Assembly (NCBI GenBank): GCA_017547285.1
Contig: JAFYQB010000080.1
Coordinates: forward strand, 1-42,951
Direction: 5' to 3'
DNA: 42,951 nucleotides
DNA from: Clostridia bacterium
Lineage (GTDB): Bacteria > Bacillota > Clostridia > Christensenellales > Aristaeellaceae
Shown here one piece after another: positions 7,187 to 16,043 of this stretch. The position numbers and the translations under genes are program-made. Every line of letters begins with the position of its first letter. The stretch's first letter is position 1. Under the pieces are notes generated by a model that saw only the letters and a list, made by a program, of their open reading frames with translations, ran no database searches and was not told the origin of the DNA.

Positions 7187-8452
7187 TCAGGCGTTGGTCA
7201 GTTCCCGGGTTTTGGGCTTGCGGCCGATTTCCACATTATCCTTCGTGCGGTCGCGCAGCGCTTCAATGGGATTGGGCGCAAGCTCGAAGCGGTAATCCTG
7301 CCCGTAGGCTTTCAGATAACGTTCGATCACAGCGTGGCTGGCGACATCCGCCTCGTTTGCGTTCACCATCTGCTGATAGCGGAAGAAATCGGCGTCGTGC
7401 TCCAGCTTTTCCACAAAGGTGTAGCTCTCGCGGCAGGCGGTGAGCTGCACGGTATCCGCCAGCACGCTGCGCACATGGTCGATGTTGCTTTCCAACTTGA
7501 GAGGCGCGGGGAACGTGCCTTCACCCACCACCTGCTGGTATTCCTTCTTTTCTTCCATCATGAGCAGTTTGACCGCTTCATGCAGGTGACTGATTTCGAT
7601 TTGCAGCATATGCTCCCAAACGCGGCGGATGGCTTCGCAGGTTTCGGTCTCATAGCAGCTCCAGTACAGATAGCACTCGGTATACTGGTGCATGAGCAGG
7701 TTTTCCAGCCAGGTGCAGTTCACGTCCATCAGGCTGCCGTACTGGGAAACGTGCTGTTCCTCGATCATGCCAATCTCGCGGTACAAAGCGCGGCCCGGCG
7801 TGTTGGGGTAGGCGGCGCACACGTTCATGTAGTAGTTCATGGTCTGCTGCTCTGCGGCGGTGATGATGCCTACGCACAGTTTGGTAAAGGGATCGGCGGT
7901 TTTGGAATCAATGGGCCGCTTGATGGAATCAAAGGGATAGCGATGGTGCGCAATGGTCGGACGTGCGGGCATGATCTCCGTATAGCCGCCTACCAGTGTT
8001 TCGGCATGCACGCCTTCCTCCATATCCAGAAAATCGGCATAACGGTACAGGTGGTCAAAATCCTCCAGAAGGGCAAAGTTCAGCGCATTGCGCACATGCT
8101 CGTCCTGTTCGCGCTTGGCGAGGTGTGCGGTCAAATCCACTGCCAGCTGCTCATAGCCGATGGTATGTTCCAGCAGCGTTTCGTTATCCGGCTTGAGCGC
8201 AGCCACCAGCTTTTGCTGCTGCTGTTCGCTGCGGCGGATCAGCGCAAGTGCGCGGCGGACGTCGCCGTTTTGGCAGTTCCGGCTGAACTGATGACTGAAC
8301 CAGACATTTTCAAACTCCGTGCCGTTCATCAGGATCACGCGGGTGCGGGTATAGGGATCAACGGTGTGCTTGTCGTAGGGCGCGGGGGAAAGGGCTTTCC
8401 AGTCCATCAGGCAATTGTCGATGCGCTTGGGTTTTTCATGAAAAGGATTCAA
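7187..8452 (-). CDS. ferritin-like di-iron fold protein of unknown function
   Basis: A 421-residue soluble, helix-rich protein. The start is taken as TTG at 8452: GGAGGG lies 6 nt upstream, whereas the ATG 51 nt further upstream has no ribosome site and would make the ribosome site part of the coding region. The central part carries ferritin-like ExxH pairs, IEEQHVSQYG and QIEISHLHEA, and an earlier segment LLEDFDHLYRYADF, spaced as in a four-helix di-iron bundle. Many further His/Tyr/Glu residues lie between them. No oxidoreductase partner is adjacent; the neighbours are the importer operon downstream and a divergent mutarotase gene. Oxygen or peroxide handling or metal storage is possible, but the fold call is only from motif spacing. 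Confidence 0.65.
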   Translation of the reverse strand: MNPFHEKPKRIDNCLMDWKALSPAPYDKHTVDPYTRTRVILMNGTEFENVWFSHQFSRNCQNGDVRRALALIRRSEQQQQKLVAALKPDNETLLEHTIGYEQLAVDLTAHLAKREQDEHVRNALNFALLEDFDHLYRYADFLDMEEGVHAETLVGGYTEIMPARPTIAHHRYPFDSIKRPIDSKTADPFTKLCVGIITAAEQQTMNYYMNVCAAYPNTPGRALYREIGMIEEQHVSQYGSLMDVNCTWLENLLMHQYTECYLYWSCYETETCEAIRRVWEHMLQIEISHLHEAVKLLMMEEKKEYQQVVGEGTFPAPLKLESNIDHVRSVLADTVQLTACRESYTFVEKLEHDADFFRYQQMVNANEADVASHAVIERYLKAYGQDYRFELAPNPIEALRDRTKDNVEIGRKPKTRELTNA

Positions 8453-8594
8453 GGCGTTCCCTCCTGTCGGATACGTTTTCAAAACCAGTATGCGCCGTTT
8501 CACAGCAGGATATACTTTCCATTCCGGCAGGGAAACAGGGGCGGTACCGCGAATTGTAGAAAACAGAATCCTATCGCAAAGGAGATAAACGGAT

Positions 8595-9476
8595 ATGTTT
8601 GTTTTGAATTACGAAGGCGCGGAAATGAAGATCACCAACCCCGGCGCGGAACTGCGCTCCTTCCGCACAGCGGATGGCCGCGAGTGGATGTGGCAGAGTG
8701 ATCCCGAGGTGTGGAAGGGCTGCTCCCCGGTGCTGTTCCCGGCCATCGGCGCGCTCAAGAACGGCGGCGCCACCATTGCAGGCGAGTTCTACGCCGTGCC
8801 CCGCCACGGCTTTGCCCGCGGCATGGATTTTGAAGTGCTGGAGCAGGGCCCGGATTACATCAGCTTTATGCTTAAGCAGAACGAGGAAAGCAAGAAGGTT
8901 TATCCCTTCGACTTTGCGCTGATCGTTACCCACCGTTTTATCAGAAACGGCTTTGAGACCCGTTTCACCGTGGAAAACCACTCCGGCCGTGAAATGCCCT
9001 TCCTGATCGGCGGCCATCCGGGCTTCATCTGCCCCATGAAGGACGGCGAAAACTTTGAGGATTACATCGTCCGTTTCGAAAAGCCCGAAACCTGCGGCAC
9101 CACCCTGTGCGACGGCCCCGGCCACAGCCTGACCAGGGCTGTGCCCATGGACCTTGGTGAGGACAACCGTACCCTCAGCCTGCGCTATGCCGACTTTGAC
9201 AAGCTGGATACCTTCATCCTGTCCGGCCTGAACAGCCGCAAGGTGGACCTGGTGCACAAGGACACCGGCAAGGGCATCCGCTTCAGCTTTGATATGGATG
9301 TGCTGGCCATCTGGACCAGCCCCGGCAAGCATGCGCCCTATCTGTGCATCGAACCGTGGCAGGGAGGCCCCGCCTATGCCGATGAAACCGGCCGCTTTGA
9401 GGACAAACCCTACCATGTATCCCTCGGCGTGGGTCAGGCCTACAGCTGCGGGTACAAGATGGAAATTCTGGATTAA
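8595..9476 (+). CDS. aldose 1-epimerase family protein (LacX-like)
   Basis: A 293-residue cytoplasmic protein of the galactose mutarotase superfamily, LacX branch. It would interconvert alpha and beta anomers of an aldose or phosphorylated sugar. The catalytic histidines lie in RHGFARG (about residue 73) and GGHPGF (about residue 141), and the general-base Glu is in CIEPWQGGP near residue 252. AAGGAGAT precedes the ATG by 8 nt. It stands alone between a divergent ferritin-like gene and its own strong terminator, so its sugar cannot be inferred from context. Confidence 0.9.
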   Translation: MFVLNYEGAEMKITNPGAELRSFRTADGREWMWQSDPEVWKGCSPVLFPAIGALKNGGATIAGEFYAVPRHGFARGMDFEVLEQGPDYISFMLKQNEESKKVYPFDFALIVTHRFIRNGFETRFTVENHSGREMPFLIGGHPGFICPMKDGENFEDYIVRFEKPETCGTTLCDGPGHSLTRAVPMDLGEDNRTLSLRYADFDKLDTFILSGLNSRKVDLVHKDTGKGIRFSFDMDVLAIWTSPGKHAPYLCIEPWQGGPAYADETGRFEDKPYHVSLGVGQAYSCGYKMEILD

Positions 9477-9491
9477 GCAATCAACAAACAG

Positions 9492-9521
9492 CCGCCCGGA
9501 GGAAATGCAGCCTCCGGGCGG
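9492..9521 (+). terminator. intrinsic terminator of the mutarotase gene
   Basis: CCGCCCGGAGG (9492-9502) and CCTCCGGGCGG (9511-9521) are perfectly complementary over 11 bp with an 8-nt loop, followed by TTTGATTT. Confidence 0.9.
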
Positions 9522-9575
9522 TTTGATTTGCATCTAAATTGCGTTTTGCAGCGAGGAACCGAAAGGAGACGCACC

Positions 9576-9692
9576 CAAGCGAGCCGGAGGTCGTTGTTTG
9601 ACCTCCGGCGGTCTTAGCACCCGCCCCAAACAAAAAAATCCAGCCCCGCGCCAAAGGCGCGGAACTGGGATGCAAGGGCACTGCCCTTGCTA
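9576..9692 (-). repeat. composite three-hairpin 3' element, copy 1
   Basis: Read on the minus strand from the end of the DUF711 gene: TAG stop, hairpin GCAAGGGC/GCCCTTGC (9672-9679 with 9683-9690), TGCATCCC, hairpin CCGCGCC/GGCGCGG (about 9643-9663) followed by GGCTGGATTTTTTTG as a terminator, then a spacer and the block 9576-9617. That 42-bp block contains CCGGAGGTC/GACCTCCGG and is identical to 25526-25567. The first two hairpins have a different stem sequence from copy 2 but the same order. The element starts exactly at the stop codon of the gene. Confidence 0.85.
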
Positions 9693-11036
9693 GTTGCGGA
9701 GACTGTGAAGGGGGGCGGGGATGCGGCCGCCGCGCTGGATGAAGGCGTCGTTCTTGTAGCCGTTCACTTCCATGATGGGCGCAAAGCCGAACAATCCGCC
9801 GAAGTTGACGGTGTCGCCGGCCTTCTTGCCGGGGGCGGGGATCACGCGCACGGCGGTAGTCTTGTTGTTGACCATGCCGATGGCAGCTTCGTCGGCGATA
9901 ATGCCGGCGATGGTGTTGGCGCTGGTGTCGCCGGGAATGGCGATCATGTCCAGACCCACGGAACAGACGCAGGTCATGGCCTCCATCTTTTCAAGGCGCA
10001 GACAGCCAGCCGCTGCAGCCTCGATCATGCCGATGTCCTCGCTGACGGGGATAAATGCGCCGCTCAGACCGCCTACATGGCTGGACGCCATTACGCCGCC
10101 CTTCTTGACCATATCATTAAGCATGGCCAGAGCAGCGGTGGTGCCGGGCGCGCCGGTCATTTCCAGACCCATTTCGCTCAGAATATAGGCTACGCTGTCG
10201 CCGCGCGCCGGAGTGGGAGCGAGGGACAGGTCCACAATGCCAAAAGGTACGCCCAGACGGGCAGCGGCTTCCTGCGCCACCAGCTCGCCTACGCGGGTGA
10301 TTTTGAAGGCAGTGCGCTTGATGGTTTCGGCCACCACGTCGAAGGTCTCGCCGCGGACTTCCTTCAAAGCCCGTTCGACCACACCGGGGCCGCTGACGCC
10401 TACATTGACCACCACTTCGGGCTCGCCCACACCGTGGAACGCGCCGGCCATAAAGGGGTTATCCTCCACTGCGTTGCAGAAAACGACGATCTTGGCGCAG
10501 CCGAAGCCATCTGTATCAGCGGTCAGCTCGGCAGTCTTTTTGATCACATGGCCCATCTTGCGAACGGCGTCCATGTTGATGCCGGAGCGGGTGGAGCCCA
10601 CGTTCACGCTGCCGCAGAGGCGTTCGGTTTTGGCAAATACCTCGGGCATGGCTTCCAGCAGGATCTCTTCCGCACGGGTGGAGCCCTTGTGCATCAGCGC
10701 GCCGAAGCCGCCGATAAAGTTAACGCCCACTTCCTGCGCGGCCTTGTCCAGCGCGATGGCGATGGGCAGGGGATCATTGCCGCTGATCATGCTGACCGGC
10801 GTTACGCTGATGCGCTTGTTTACGATCGGCACGCCCAGTTCGCTTTCCAGCTCACAGCCTACCCTGACCAGATTCTTCGCCTTGGAAGTTACCTTTTCAT
10901 ACACTGCTTCAGCCGTTTCACGGTCAGTGTTCTTTTTGCAGTTCAACAGGCTGATGCCCATCGTGATGGTGCGGATATCGAAATGCTGTTCGCGGATCAT
11001 CTGCATGGTTTGCAGAATCTCATTTACCTCGATCAT
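9690..11036 (-). CDS. DUF711 (UPF0210/PFL) family protein
   Basis: A 448-residue protein of the widely conserved UPF0210/DUF711 family. Recognisable features are the start [20 protein letters not shown], the central [25 protein letters not shown] segment and the Gly-rich [12 protein letters not shown]. Family structures show a fold related to glycyl-radical (pyruvate formate-lyase) barrels but without the radical machinery, and no activity has been proven. It follows an ACT-domain gene 17 bp upstream, the standard pairing of UPF0210 with UPF0237, so the ACT protein probably senses an amino acid for it. Its TAG stop lies at the edge of the composite hairpin element. Confidence 0.93.
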   Translation of the reverse strand: MIEVNEILQTMQMIREQHFDIRTITMGISLLNCKKNTDRETAEAVYEKVTSKAKNLVRVGCELESELGVPIVNKRISVTPVSMISGNDPLPIAIALDKAAQEVGVNFIGGFGALMHKGSTRAEEILLEAMPEVFAKTERLCGSVNVGSTRSGINMDAVRKMGHVIKKTAELTADTDGFGCAKIVVFCNAVEDNPFMAGAFHGVGEPEVVVNVGVSGPGVVERALKEVRGETFDVVAETIKRTAFKITRVGELVAQEAAARLGVPFGIVDLSLAPTPARGDSVAYILSEMGLEMTGAPGTTAALAMLNDMVKKGGVMASSHVGGLSGAFIPVSEDIGMIEAAAAGCLRLEKMEAMTCVCSVGLDMIAIPGDTSANTIAGIIADEAAIGMVNNKTTAVRVIPAPGKKAGDTVNFGGLFGFAPIMEVNGYKNDAFIQRGGRIPAPLHSLRN

Positions 11037-11053
11037 TGGTTTCGTTCCTCCCG

Positions 11054-11326
11054 TCAGATGCGGTGCATGGCGTCGAACACGTCGGTTCGCTGAATGTTGA
11101 TCACTTCGCCCAGTTCTTCGCCCACTTCGTTCAGGCGCACGGCCACATCAGCGATGGGCGCGTCGGCGTTGGTCACATCCACGATCATCAGCATGGTAAA
11201 ATAACCGTCCAGAATGGTCTGGGAAATCTCCAGAACGTTTACGTTCATTTCAAACAGCGCGGTGCTCACCTTGGCGATGATGCCCGGCTTGTCCTTACCT
11301 GTTACGGAAACCAGAGCTTTCTGCAT
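11054..11326 (-). CDS. ACT domain protein, UPF0237 family
   Basis: A 90-residue stand-alone ACT domain, the small regulatory partner of DUF711 proteins. [20 protein letters not shown] shows the ligand-binding GKDKPGI loop, followed by [17 protein letters not shown]. The start is the second of two ATGs (11326): the first lies directly against GGAGG, the second is 9 nt further on at proper spacing. ACT domains bind amino acids; the ligand here is unknown. First gene of a two-gene operon from the promoter at 11367-11395. Confidence 0.92.
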   Translation of the reverse strand: MQKALVSVTGKDKPGIIAKVSTALFEMNVNVLEISQTILDGYFTMLMIVDVTNADAPIADVAVRLNEVGEELGEVINIQRTDVFDAMHRI

Positions 11327-11366
11327 GAGTTTCATCCTCCTTGAATCCTAAGTTCATGCAATGCTT

Positions 11367-11395
11367 ACATTACCTTGATTCGCAGGCTCTGTCAA
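11367..11395 (-). promoter_or_regulatory. sigma-A promoter of the ACT-DUF711 operon
   Basis: On the minus strand TTGACA (plus 11390-11395) and TAATGT (plus 11367-11372) are 17 bp apart, about 40 bp upstream of the ACT gene start. The -35 is perfect and the -10 is partial. Confidence 0.6.
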
Positions 11396-11503
11396 GGCTG
11401 ATGACGGACGAAATGCGGCCAGATTGGCAAAGCTGCTGTTCTTTTCATGGAAAGTACTGATTTTTCGCTTGTGTTTACGCAGAAACAGCGTATGATGGTG
11501 GTA

Positions 11504-11509
11504 TATAAT
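11504..11509 (+). promoter_or_regulatory. -10 element of the URO-D-like gene
   Basis: A perfect TATAAT lies about 45 bp upstream of the ATG at 11554. No good -35 is found 16-18 bp upstream, so an activator may be needed. The divergent ACT operon promoter lies 110 bp to the left. Confidence 0.5.
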
Positions 11510-11553
11510 TTGAACATTTGCCAAAGTACATACGAACGCAGAGGAGGATTGCC

Positions 11554-12648
11554 ATGGAAACGAACGTCCATTTTGATTCGGAGCGTTATCAAGCCCTGAA
11601 ACAAACCTACCGCCAATGGTGGGATGGATCACTGGAACGTCCTATTGTTCCTGTCATTACAACCGGGCATGAGTCGCAGCTGGACCCCTCCCGCTATCCC
11701 CAGATGACGTTTGCCAACGCATGGGATGAGTCGATTGCGCCTGAGGAATTTATTGAGCATGACGACGCTGTGTTTTCTGCCATGCGCTTCCACGGCGACG
11801 CGTTTCCCATGACGCTTCCTATCAAGCTGGGCGCCGGAGTGCTGGCTGCATTGCTGGGCTGCAAGCCTGTTTCCAGCGAACATACGGTGTGGTTCCTGCC
11901 GGAAAAAGAGGTGCCCATTGAGGCACTGCATTTTGAATATACCGAGGATACCCCGGCGTTCAAACGGCTTATGCGCTACTACGAAGCCGCCATGGAAAAA
12001 TGGCAGGGACGCGTGGTGCTGGGCATGTTTGACCTGGGCGGCGTGATGGACGTGCTGGCAAGCTTCCGCGGCACGGAAAACCTGCTGATGGATCTCTACG
12101 ATGATCCGGAAGAGGTATTGCGCTGTGTGAAGGAAATTCAGGAACTGTGGTTCCGCTACTTTGACCGTTTCAACAGACTGCTGGCGCCCCATGTGCCCGG
12201 TTATTCGCATTGGTACGGCATCTATCACGAGGAGCCGGGATACATTCTGCAAAGCGATTTCTGCTACATGATCAGCCCGGAAATGTTCAACACCTTTGTA
12301 GGGCCGGAACTGGATTCCTCCGCCAAACGGCTGTGGAACGCCGTATACCATATGGATGGCGTCGGTCAGATCCCGCATCTGGAATACCTGCTGCAGATGG
12401 AGGGCATCAAAGGTTACCAGTGGCAGCCCGGAGACGGCACAGCCAGAACCAAAAACTGGGATGCGCTGAATCAGCGTATTCTGGATGCGGGCAAAAAGCT
12501 CATCTCTCTGGAACCGGATGAGGAAGGCAATCTTCCCGAACTTTATCACAGATATCTGCCACAGCTGCTTTTGCCCAACCGCTGTTTCCATGCAGACGAT
12601 ATGGCGAACGCCCGTGCCTACGCGCAAAAATACGGTGTAAGCATCTGA
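11554..12648 (+). CDS. uroporphyrinogen decarboxylase-like protein, possible corrinoid methyltransferase
   Basis: A 364-residue protein of the URO-D superfamily. The start at 11554 is set by GAGGAGG 6-8 nt upstream. Typical elements are VVLGMFDLGGVMDVLASFRG in the barrel core, an aspartate/phenylalanine-rich middle (DPEEVLRCVKEIQELWFRYF) and the late YHMDGVGQIPHLEYLL strand found in URO-D-like proteins of anaerobes. True heme enzymes occur with hemB/hemC; none are here. In anaerobes this branch includes methyltransferases acting on methyl-corrinoid proteins, but no corrinoid-binding gene is adjacent, so the substrate is unknown. Next is pyridoxal kinase, with its own promoter. Confidence 0.8.
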   Translation: METNVHFDSERYQALKQTYRQWWDGSLERPIVPVITTGHESQLDPSRYPQMTFANAWDESIAPEEFIEHDDAVFSAMRFHGDAFPMTLPIKLGAGVLAALLGCKPVSSEHTVWFLPEKEVPIEALHFEYTEDTPAFKRLMRYYEAAMEKWQGRVVLGMFDLGGVMDVLASFRGTENLLMDLYDDPEEVLRCVKEIQELWFRYFDRFNRLLAPHVPGYSHWYGIYHEEPGYILQSDFCYMISPEMFNTFVGPELDSSAKRLWNAVYHMDGVGQIPHLEYLLQMEGIKGYQWQPGDGTARTKNWDALNQRILDAGKKLISLEPDEEGNLPELYHRYLPQLLLPNRCFHADDMANARAYAQKYGVSI

Positions 12649-12658
12649 CGGGTTTGCC

Positions 12659-12686
12659 TTGCATTTCCTTCAAAATGGTGTATCAT
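12659..12686 (+). promoter_or_regulatory. sigma-A promoter of pdxK-like gene
   Basis: TTGCAT (12659-12664) and TATCAT (12681-12686) are 16 bp apart, about 35 bp upstream of the ATG at 12722. Confidence 0.55.
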
Positions 12687-12721
12687 AAGAAAGGAATTTT
12701 GACAGAAAGGAAGTTCCTTTC

Positions 12722-13567
12722 ATGCAGAAACGCGCGATTGCGGTTCACGATATTTCCTGCGTGGGACGCTGCTCTTTGACGGTTGCACTGCCTGTTCTCA
12801 GCGCGGCTGGACTGAACACCGCCATTATTCCCACGGCGCTGCTCTCCACCCATACGGGCGAGTTTCAGGGCTATACCCATCTGGATCTGAGCGATCAGCT
12901 TCGCCCCATCGGCGATCACCTTTCCACGCTGGGTTTGCATTACGATACCTTCTATTCCGGCTATCTGGCAAACGGCGCGCAGGCCGATGAGGTGCTGCGC
13001 CTGATGGATCAGCTGTGCGATGAACAGACACACATTTTTGTAGATCCGGCTTTTGGCGATCATGGACGCATGTACAGCCTGATGGACGAAAGCATGCCCC
13101 GGCAGATGCGCCGTCTGGTGAAGTGCGCGAAGACCATTGTGCCCAACATGACGGAAGCCAGCTACCTGCTGGAGGAACCGTGGCCGGGCGAAGAAGCGGC
13201 GGAGGCGACCGTGACGGATTTCTGCCGCCGCCTGCTGGAACTGGGTCCTGAAAACGTGGTGGTCACGGATGTGAACTTCCGCCCCGGACAGACTGGCATT
13301 GCCGTTTTGCGCCGGGGGATGGAAAAACCGCTTTATCTGTTTCACGAGCGTTTTGAAGGCGTATTCCACGGCACGGGCGATGTGTTCGCCTCCTTCCTGC
13401 TGGCTGCGCTGATGAACGACAAACCGGTGGAAACTGCCGCGCAGATTGCACTGGACATGACCCATTTCGCCATTGAGGAAACCGTGCGCAGCGGAGAACC
13501 CCTGCGTTACGGCATGCAGTTTGAAAAGGTGCTGCCGCTTTTCTGGCAGCGCATCAGAACGGAATGA
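12722..13567 (+). CDS. pdxK: pyridoxal/pyridoxamine kinase (PdxK/PdxY-like)
   Basis: A 281-residue ribokinase-superfamily enzyme that phosphorylates vitamin B6 vitamers with ATP to salvage pyridoxal phosphate. The N-terminus VHDISCVGRCSLTVALPVL carries the substrate-binding pattern of pyridoxal kinases. FVDPAFGDHGRMY contains the usual magnesium/phosphate strand, IVPNMTEASYL is the NxTE motif, and FHGTGDVFASFLLAAL is the anion-hole GTGD with the catalytic Asp near residue 220. It is close to the family length of 280-290. It ends in a strong terminator that is also the upstream edge of yqfC. Confidence 0.9.
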   Translation: MQKRAIAVHDISCVGRCSLTVALPVLSAAGLNTAIIPTALLSTHTGEFQGYTHLDLSDQLRPIGDHLSTLGLHYDTFYSGYLANGAQADEVLRLMDQLCDEQTHIFVDPAFGDHGRMYSLMDESMPRQMRRLVKCAKTIVPNMTEASYLLEEPWPGEEAAEATVTDFCRRLLELGPENVVVTDVNFRPGQTGIAVLRRGMEKPLYLFHERFEGVFHGTGDVFASFLLAALMNDKPVETAAQIALDMTHFAIEETVRSGEPLRYGMQFEKVLPLFWQRIRTE

Positions 13568-13588
13568 TTTTCCGGTCAAACGCATATC

Positions 13589-13628
13589 CTCCCCCAGACC
13601 GTTTTGTACGGGAAGGGGGAGTTTTTTT
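13589..13628 (+). terminator. terminator overlapping the yqfC ribosome site
   Basis: CTCCCCC (13589-13595) pairs with GGGGGAG (13615-13621), with an inner CCG/CGG pair, followed by seven T (13622-13628). The right arm is also the only Shine-Dalgarno sequence for yqfC, and the T-run overlaps its probable TTG start. Confidence 0.85.
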
Positions 13629-13890
13629 GCTGTTGGATAAGCTCAAACGCGCGGATATTCCGCAGGAGCTGGTGTTCGGCTGGCCGCGTTCAGTGCTTTT
13701 GGGGGATGAAAAGCTGATCGTGGAGCAGCATCAGGGCGTGTATGCATGTACGGAGCAGGAGATCATCCTCAAAACCAGCTGCGGCCATCTGGTGATTACA
13801 GGCGAAAAGCTGTCCATGTCCCGCTGCGACCGGGATGGACTGGTGGTTTTTGGTCATATTGAAAAACTCAGCTACCGCCCGAAGGGGTGA
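13627..13890 (+). CDS. yqfC: sporulation protein YqfC (YabP/YqfC family)
   Basis: An 87-residue protein of the YabP/YqfC family. In Bacillus the gene is under mother-cell control during sporulation. The body from LLLDKLKRADIPQELVFG through QEIILKTSCGHLVITGEKL matches the family layout. No ATG is available near the expected start; TTG at 13627 is chosen at 5 nt from AAGGGGGAG, with TTG 13633 as the alternative. That ribosome site is the 3' arm of the preceding terminator stem. The yqfD start follows 4 nt after its stop, giving the conserved yqfC-yqfD pair. Confidence 0.82.
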   Translation: MLLDKLKRADIPQELVFGWPRSVLLGDEKLIVEQHQGVYACTEQEIILKTSCGHLVITGEKLSMSRCDRDGLVVFGHIEKLSYRPKG

Positions 13891-13894
13891 TGGA

Positions 13895-15031
13895 ATGCGC
13901 CTGCCGTTTTGTACACACCGCTTCAGGCTGAGCGGGCTGAACCTGGAACGGTTCCTCAATCTGATGAAGCAGCGCGGAATCCCGCTTGTGAAGGTGCACA
14001 GGACGGAAAGCCGTACGCTTGTATGCGAGTGCTATTCCGCCGATCTGCCCGCCGTTCGCGCACTGACGGAGGAAAAGGGGTGGAAACTGGAGCATGCAGC
14101 GCCGTGCGGTTTATCCGCCGCGGCGCACAAAATGAAAAAACGTCCCGGAATTCCTCTTGGTATTGCGGCCATGCTGGTTTGCGTTATGGTCTGCTCCCGG
14201 TTTGTGTGGCGGGTGGAGGTGCAGGGCGCGGGCGCATACAAGGCAGATCTGGTTTCATTTCTGCAGGAAAGCGGGTATCATGCAGGTGTAAGGCGCACAA
14301 GCGTGGACGCATCCGCGCTGGAAAACGCGCTGCTCCGCCGGTATCCGCAGATCGCGTGGTTCCATGTGTATGTTGCCAATGTGACGCTGGTGGTGGAGGT
14401 TTCCGAAGGCGTACCCATGCCGGAACTGCCGCCGGAAGAACCGGGGGATCTGGTGGCGGAAAGGAACGGCATCATCCATTCCATCCGCGTGTACGCCGGA
14501 ACGCCGGCGGTAAAGGCGGGGGATGTGGTGCAGAAGGGCGATGTGCTCATCCGCGGCTTTGAACGCGGACGGGATGAACTGCAGACAGCTGTGCGCGCTG
14601 ACGGCGTTGTTCTGGCGCGCTGCTGGGACAGCTTTACCGTGACCATGCCGCTTTATGAGGTGAACAGCACGGAAACCGGACGCGAGCACACATCGGTGCG
14701 TATCGAAACACCCTGGTTTCATTGGCCGCCCGGCGAGAATGAACCGGCATATCTGGCCAGCAACCGGCTGATTGAAACACGGCCGGTCGGCGGCGTGTAT
14801 TTTCCTGTTTTTCTGCAGAAAAATGTCTGGCGCGAGGTGCGTATGGAGCGGGTGCCCAGACCGGAGGAAGAAGTGCGCCGGGAGGCCGGCGACGCTGTAC
14901 TCAAACTGCTCAAAACCGCCCTGTTTCACGATGAGATCATTGACAAATGGGTAGATTACTGTATGATAGAAGATGATAAACTGGCTGCAACTGCAACCGC
15001 AGAAAGGCTGGTGGATATCGGCGGATTTTGA
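13895..15031 (+). CDS. yqfD: sporulation protein YqfD
   Basis: A 378-residue membrane-associated protein with the YqfD layout. It has a cytoplasmic N-terminal part of about 85 residues (FLNLMKQRGIPLVKVHRTES), one hydrophobic helix around residues 90-108 (IPLGIAAMLVCVMVCSRFVW), and a large outer domain beginning WRVEVQGA and holding GVPMPELPPEEPGDLVAERNG. YqfD is a mother-cell sporulation protein in Bacillus, with a role in engulfment-stage development inferred from its SpoIV-like neighbours. The start is ATG 13895, the first in-frame ATG after yqfC. Its 3' end is close to phoH. A near-identical gene order exists in B. subtilis. Confidence 0.88.
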   Translation: MRLPFCTHRFRLSGLNLERFLNLMKQRGIPLVKVHRTESRTLVCECYSADLPAVRALTEEKGWKLEHAAPCGLSAAAHKMKKRPGIPLGIAAMLVCVMVCSRFVWRVEVQGAGAYKADLVSFLQESGYHAGVRRTSVDASALENALLRRYPQIAWFHVYVANVTLVVEVSEGVPMPELPPEEPGDLVAERNGIIHSIRVYAGTPAVKAGDVVQKGDVLIRGFERGRDELQTAVRADGVVLARCWDSFTVTMPLYEVNSTETGREHTSVRIETPWFHWPPGENEPAYLASNRLIETRPVGGVYFPVFLQKNVWREVRMERVPRPEEEVRREAGDAVLKLLKTALFHDEIIDKWVDYCMIEDDKLAATATAERLVDIGGF

Positions 15032-15056
15032 ACGCCGTGAACGGAGGCATGTCCCT

Positions 15057-16043
15057 TTGTCTATGACCCCTGTATTGAGTGTGGAACTGACCAGCATGGA
15101 TGCGTACCTGAGCCTGTTTGGCGCCAACGGCCGCAACCTGCCCATGATTGAAGAAGAACTGAATGTGGAACTGACGGTGCGCGGTTCTGATCTGCTGATT
15201 GGCGGCGAAATGGAAAACGCCGAAATGGCCGCGCAGGTGGTGGATAAGCTGATCGACCTGCATGAGCGTCACGCTCAGATCGACCGCACCACGCTTCGCT
15301 ATGCGCTGAGCCTGGTGCGTCAGGGCCAGCTGGACAGGCTGGATGATATCGCCTTTGAGGTGGTGGCCATCACCCACAAGGGCCGCCCCATCCGCTGCAA
15401 GACCCTCGGCCAGTACGAGTATGTAAAGGCCATCCGCGAGCACGAGCTCACCTTTGCCGTGGGTCCTGCCGGTACCGGCAAAACCTACCTGGCCATGGCT
15501 TTGGCGGTGGTGGCGCTGCGCAACAAGGAAATCGAGCGCATCGTACTTACCCGTCCTGCGGTGGAGGCAGGCGAAAAGCTGGGCTTCCTGCCCGGCGACC
15601 TGAGCCAGAAGGTGGATCCCTATCTGCGCCCCCTCTTTGACGCCCTGTACGACATGATGGGCGCGGAAAGCTACCAGAAGCTGCAGGAGCGCGGCCAGCT
15701 GGAAGTGGCCCCGCTGGCTTACATGCGCGGACGCACCCTGTCCGACAGCTTCATCATTCTGGATGAGGCGCAGAACACCACCCCGGAACAGATGAAGATG
15801 TTCCTGACCCGCTTTGGCGCAGGCAGCCGCGTGGTCGTGACCGGCGACGCCACCCAGACCGACCTGCCCGCAGGAAAGCAGAGCGGTCTGCTGCAGGCCA
15901 TGGAAGTGCTTAAAGACGTTCCTGAGATCGCCATCATCAAGCTGGGCCAGTCGGACGTTGTGCGTCACGATCTGGTGCAGCGCGTTGTCAAAGCTTATGA
16001 GAACTACGAGAAAACACGGAGGATCAGCCATGATGCACGGTAA
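15057..16043 (+). CDS. phoH: PhoH family ATPase
   Basis: A cytoplasmic P-loop ATPase of about 328 residues, of the PhoH/YlaK helicase-like group, linked in bacteria with RNA processing. An N-terminal KH-like region with LFGANGRNLPMIEEELNVEL is followed by Walker A GPAGTGKTYLAMA, the RPAVEAGEKLGFLPGDL segment typical of PhoH, Walker B FIILDEAQNT and the sensor VTGDATQTDLP. The start is uncertain: GGAGG at 15042-15046 favours TTG 15057 (10 nt) over ATG 15063 (16 nt); the two differ by two residues. It lies between yqfD and pgpH as in Bacillus, and its end overlaps the pgpH start by 14 bp, indicating coupling. Confidence 0.92.
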   Translation: MSMTPVLSVELTSMDAYLSLFGANGRNLPMIEEELNVELTVRGSDLLIGGEMENAEMAAQVVDKLIDLHERHAQIDRTTLRYALSLVRQGQLDRLDDIAFEVVAITHKGRPIRCKTLGQYEYVKAIREHELTFAVGPAGTGKTYLAMALAVVALRNKEIERIVLTRPAVEAGEKLGFLPGDLSQKVDPYLRPLFDALYDMMGAESYQKLQERGQLEVAPLAYMRGRTLSDSFIILDEAQNTTPEQMKMFLTRFGAGSRVVVTGDATQTDLPAGKQSGLLQAMEVLKDVPEIAIIKLGQSDVVRHDLVQRVVKAYENYEKTRRISHDAR

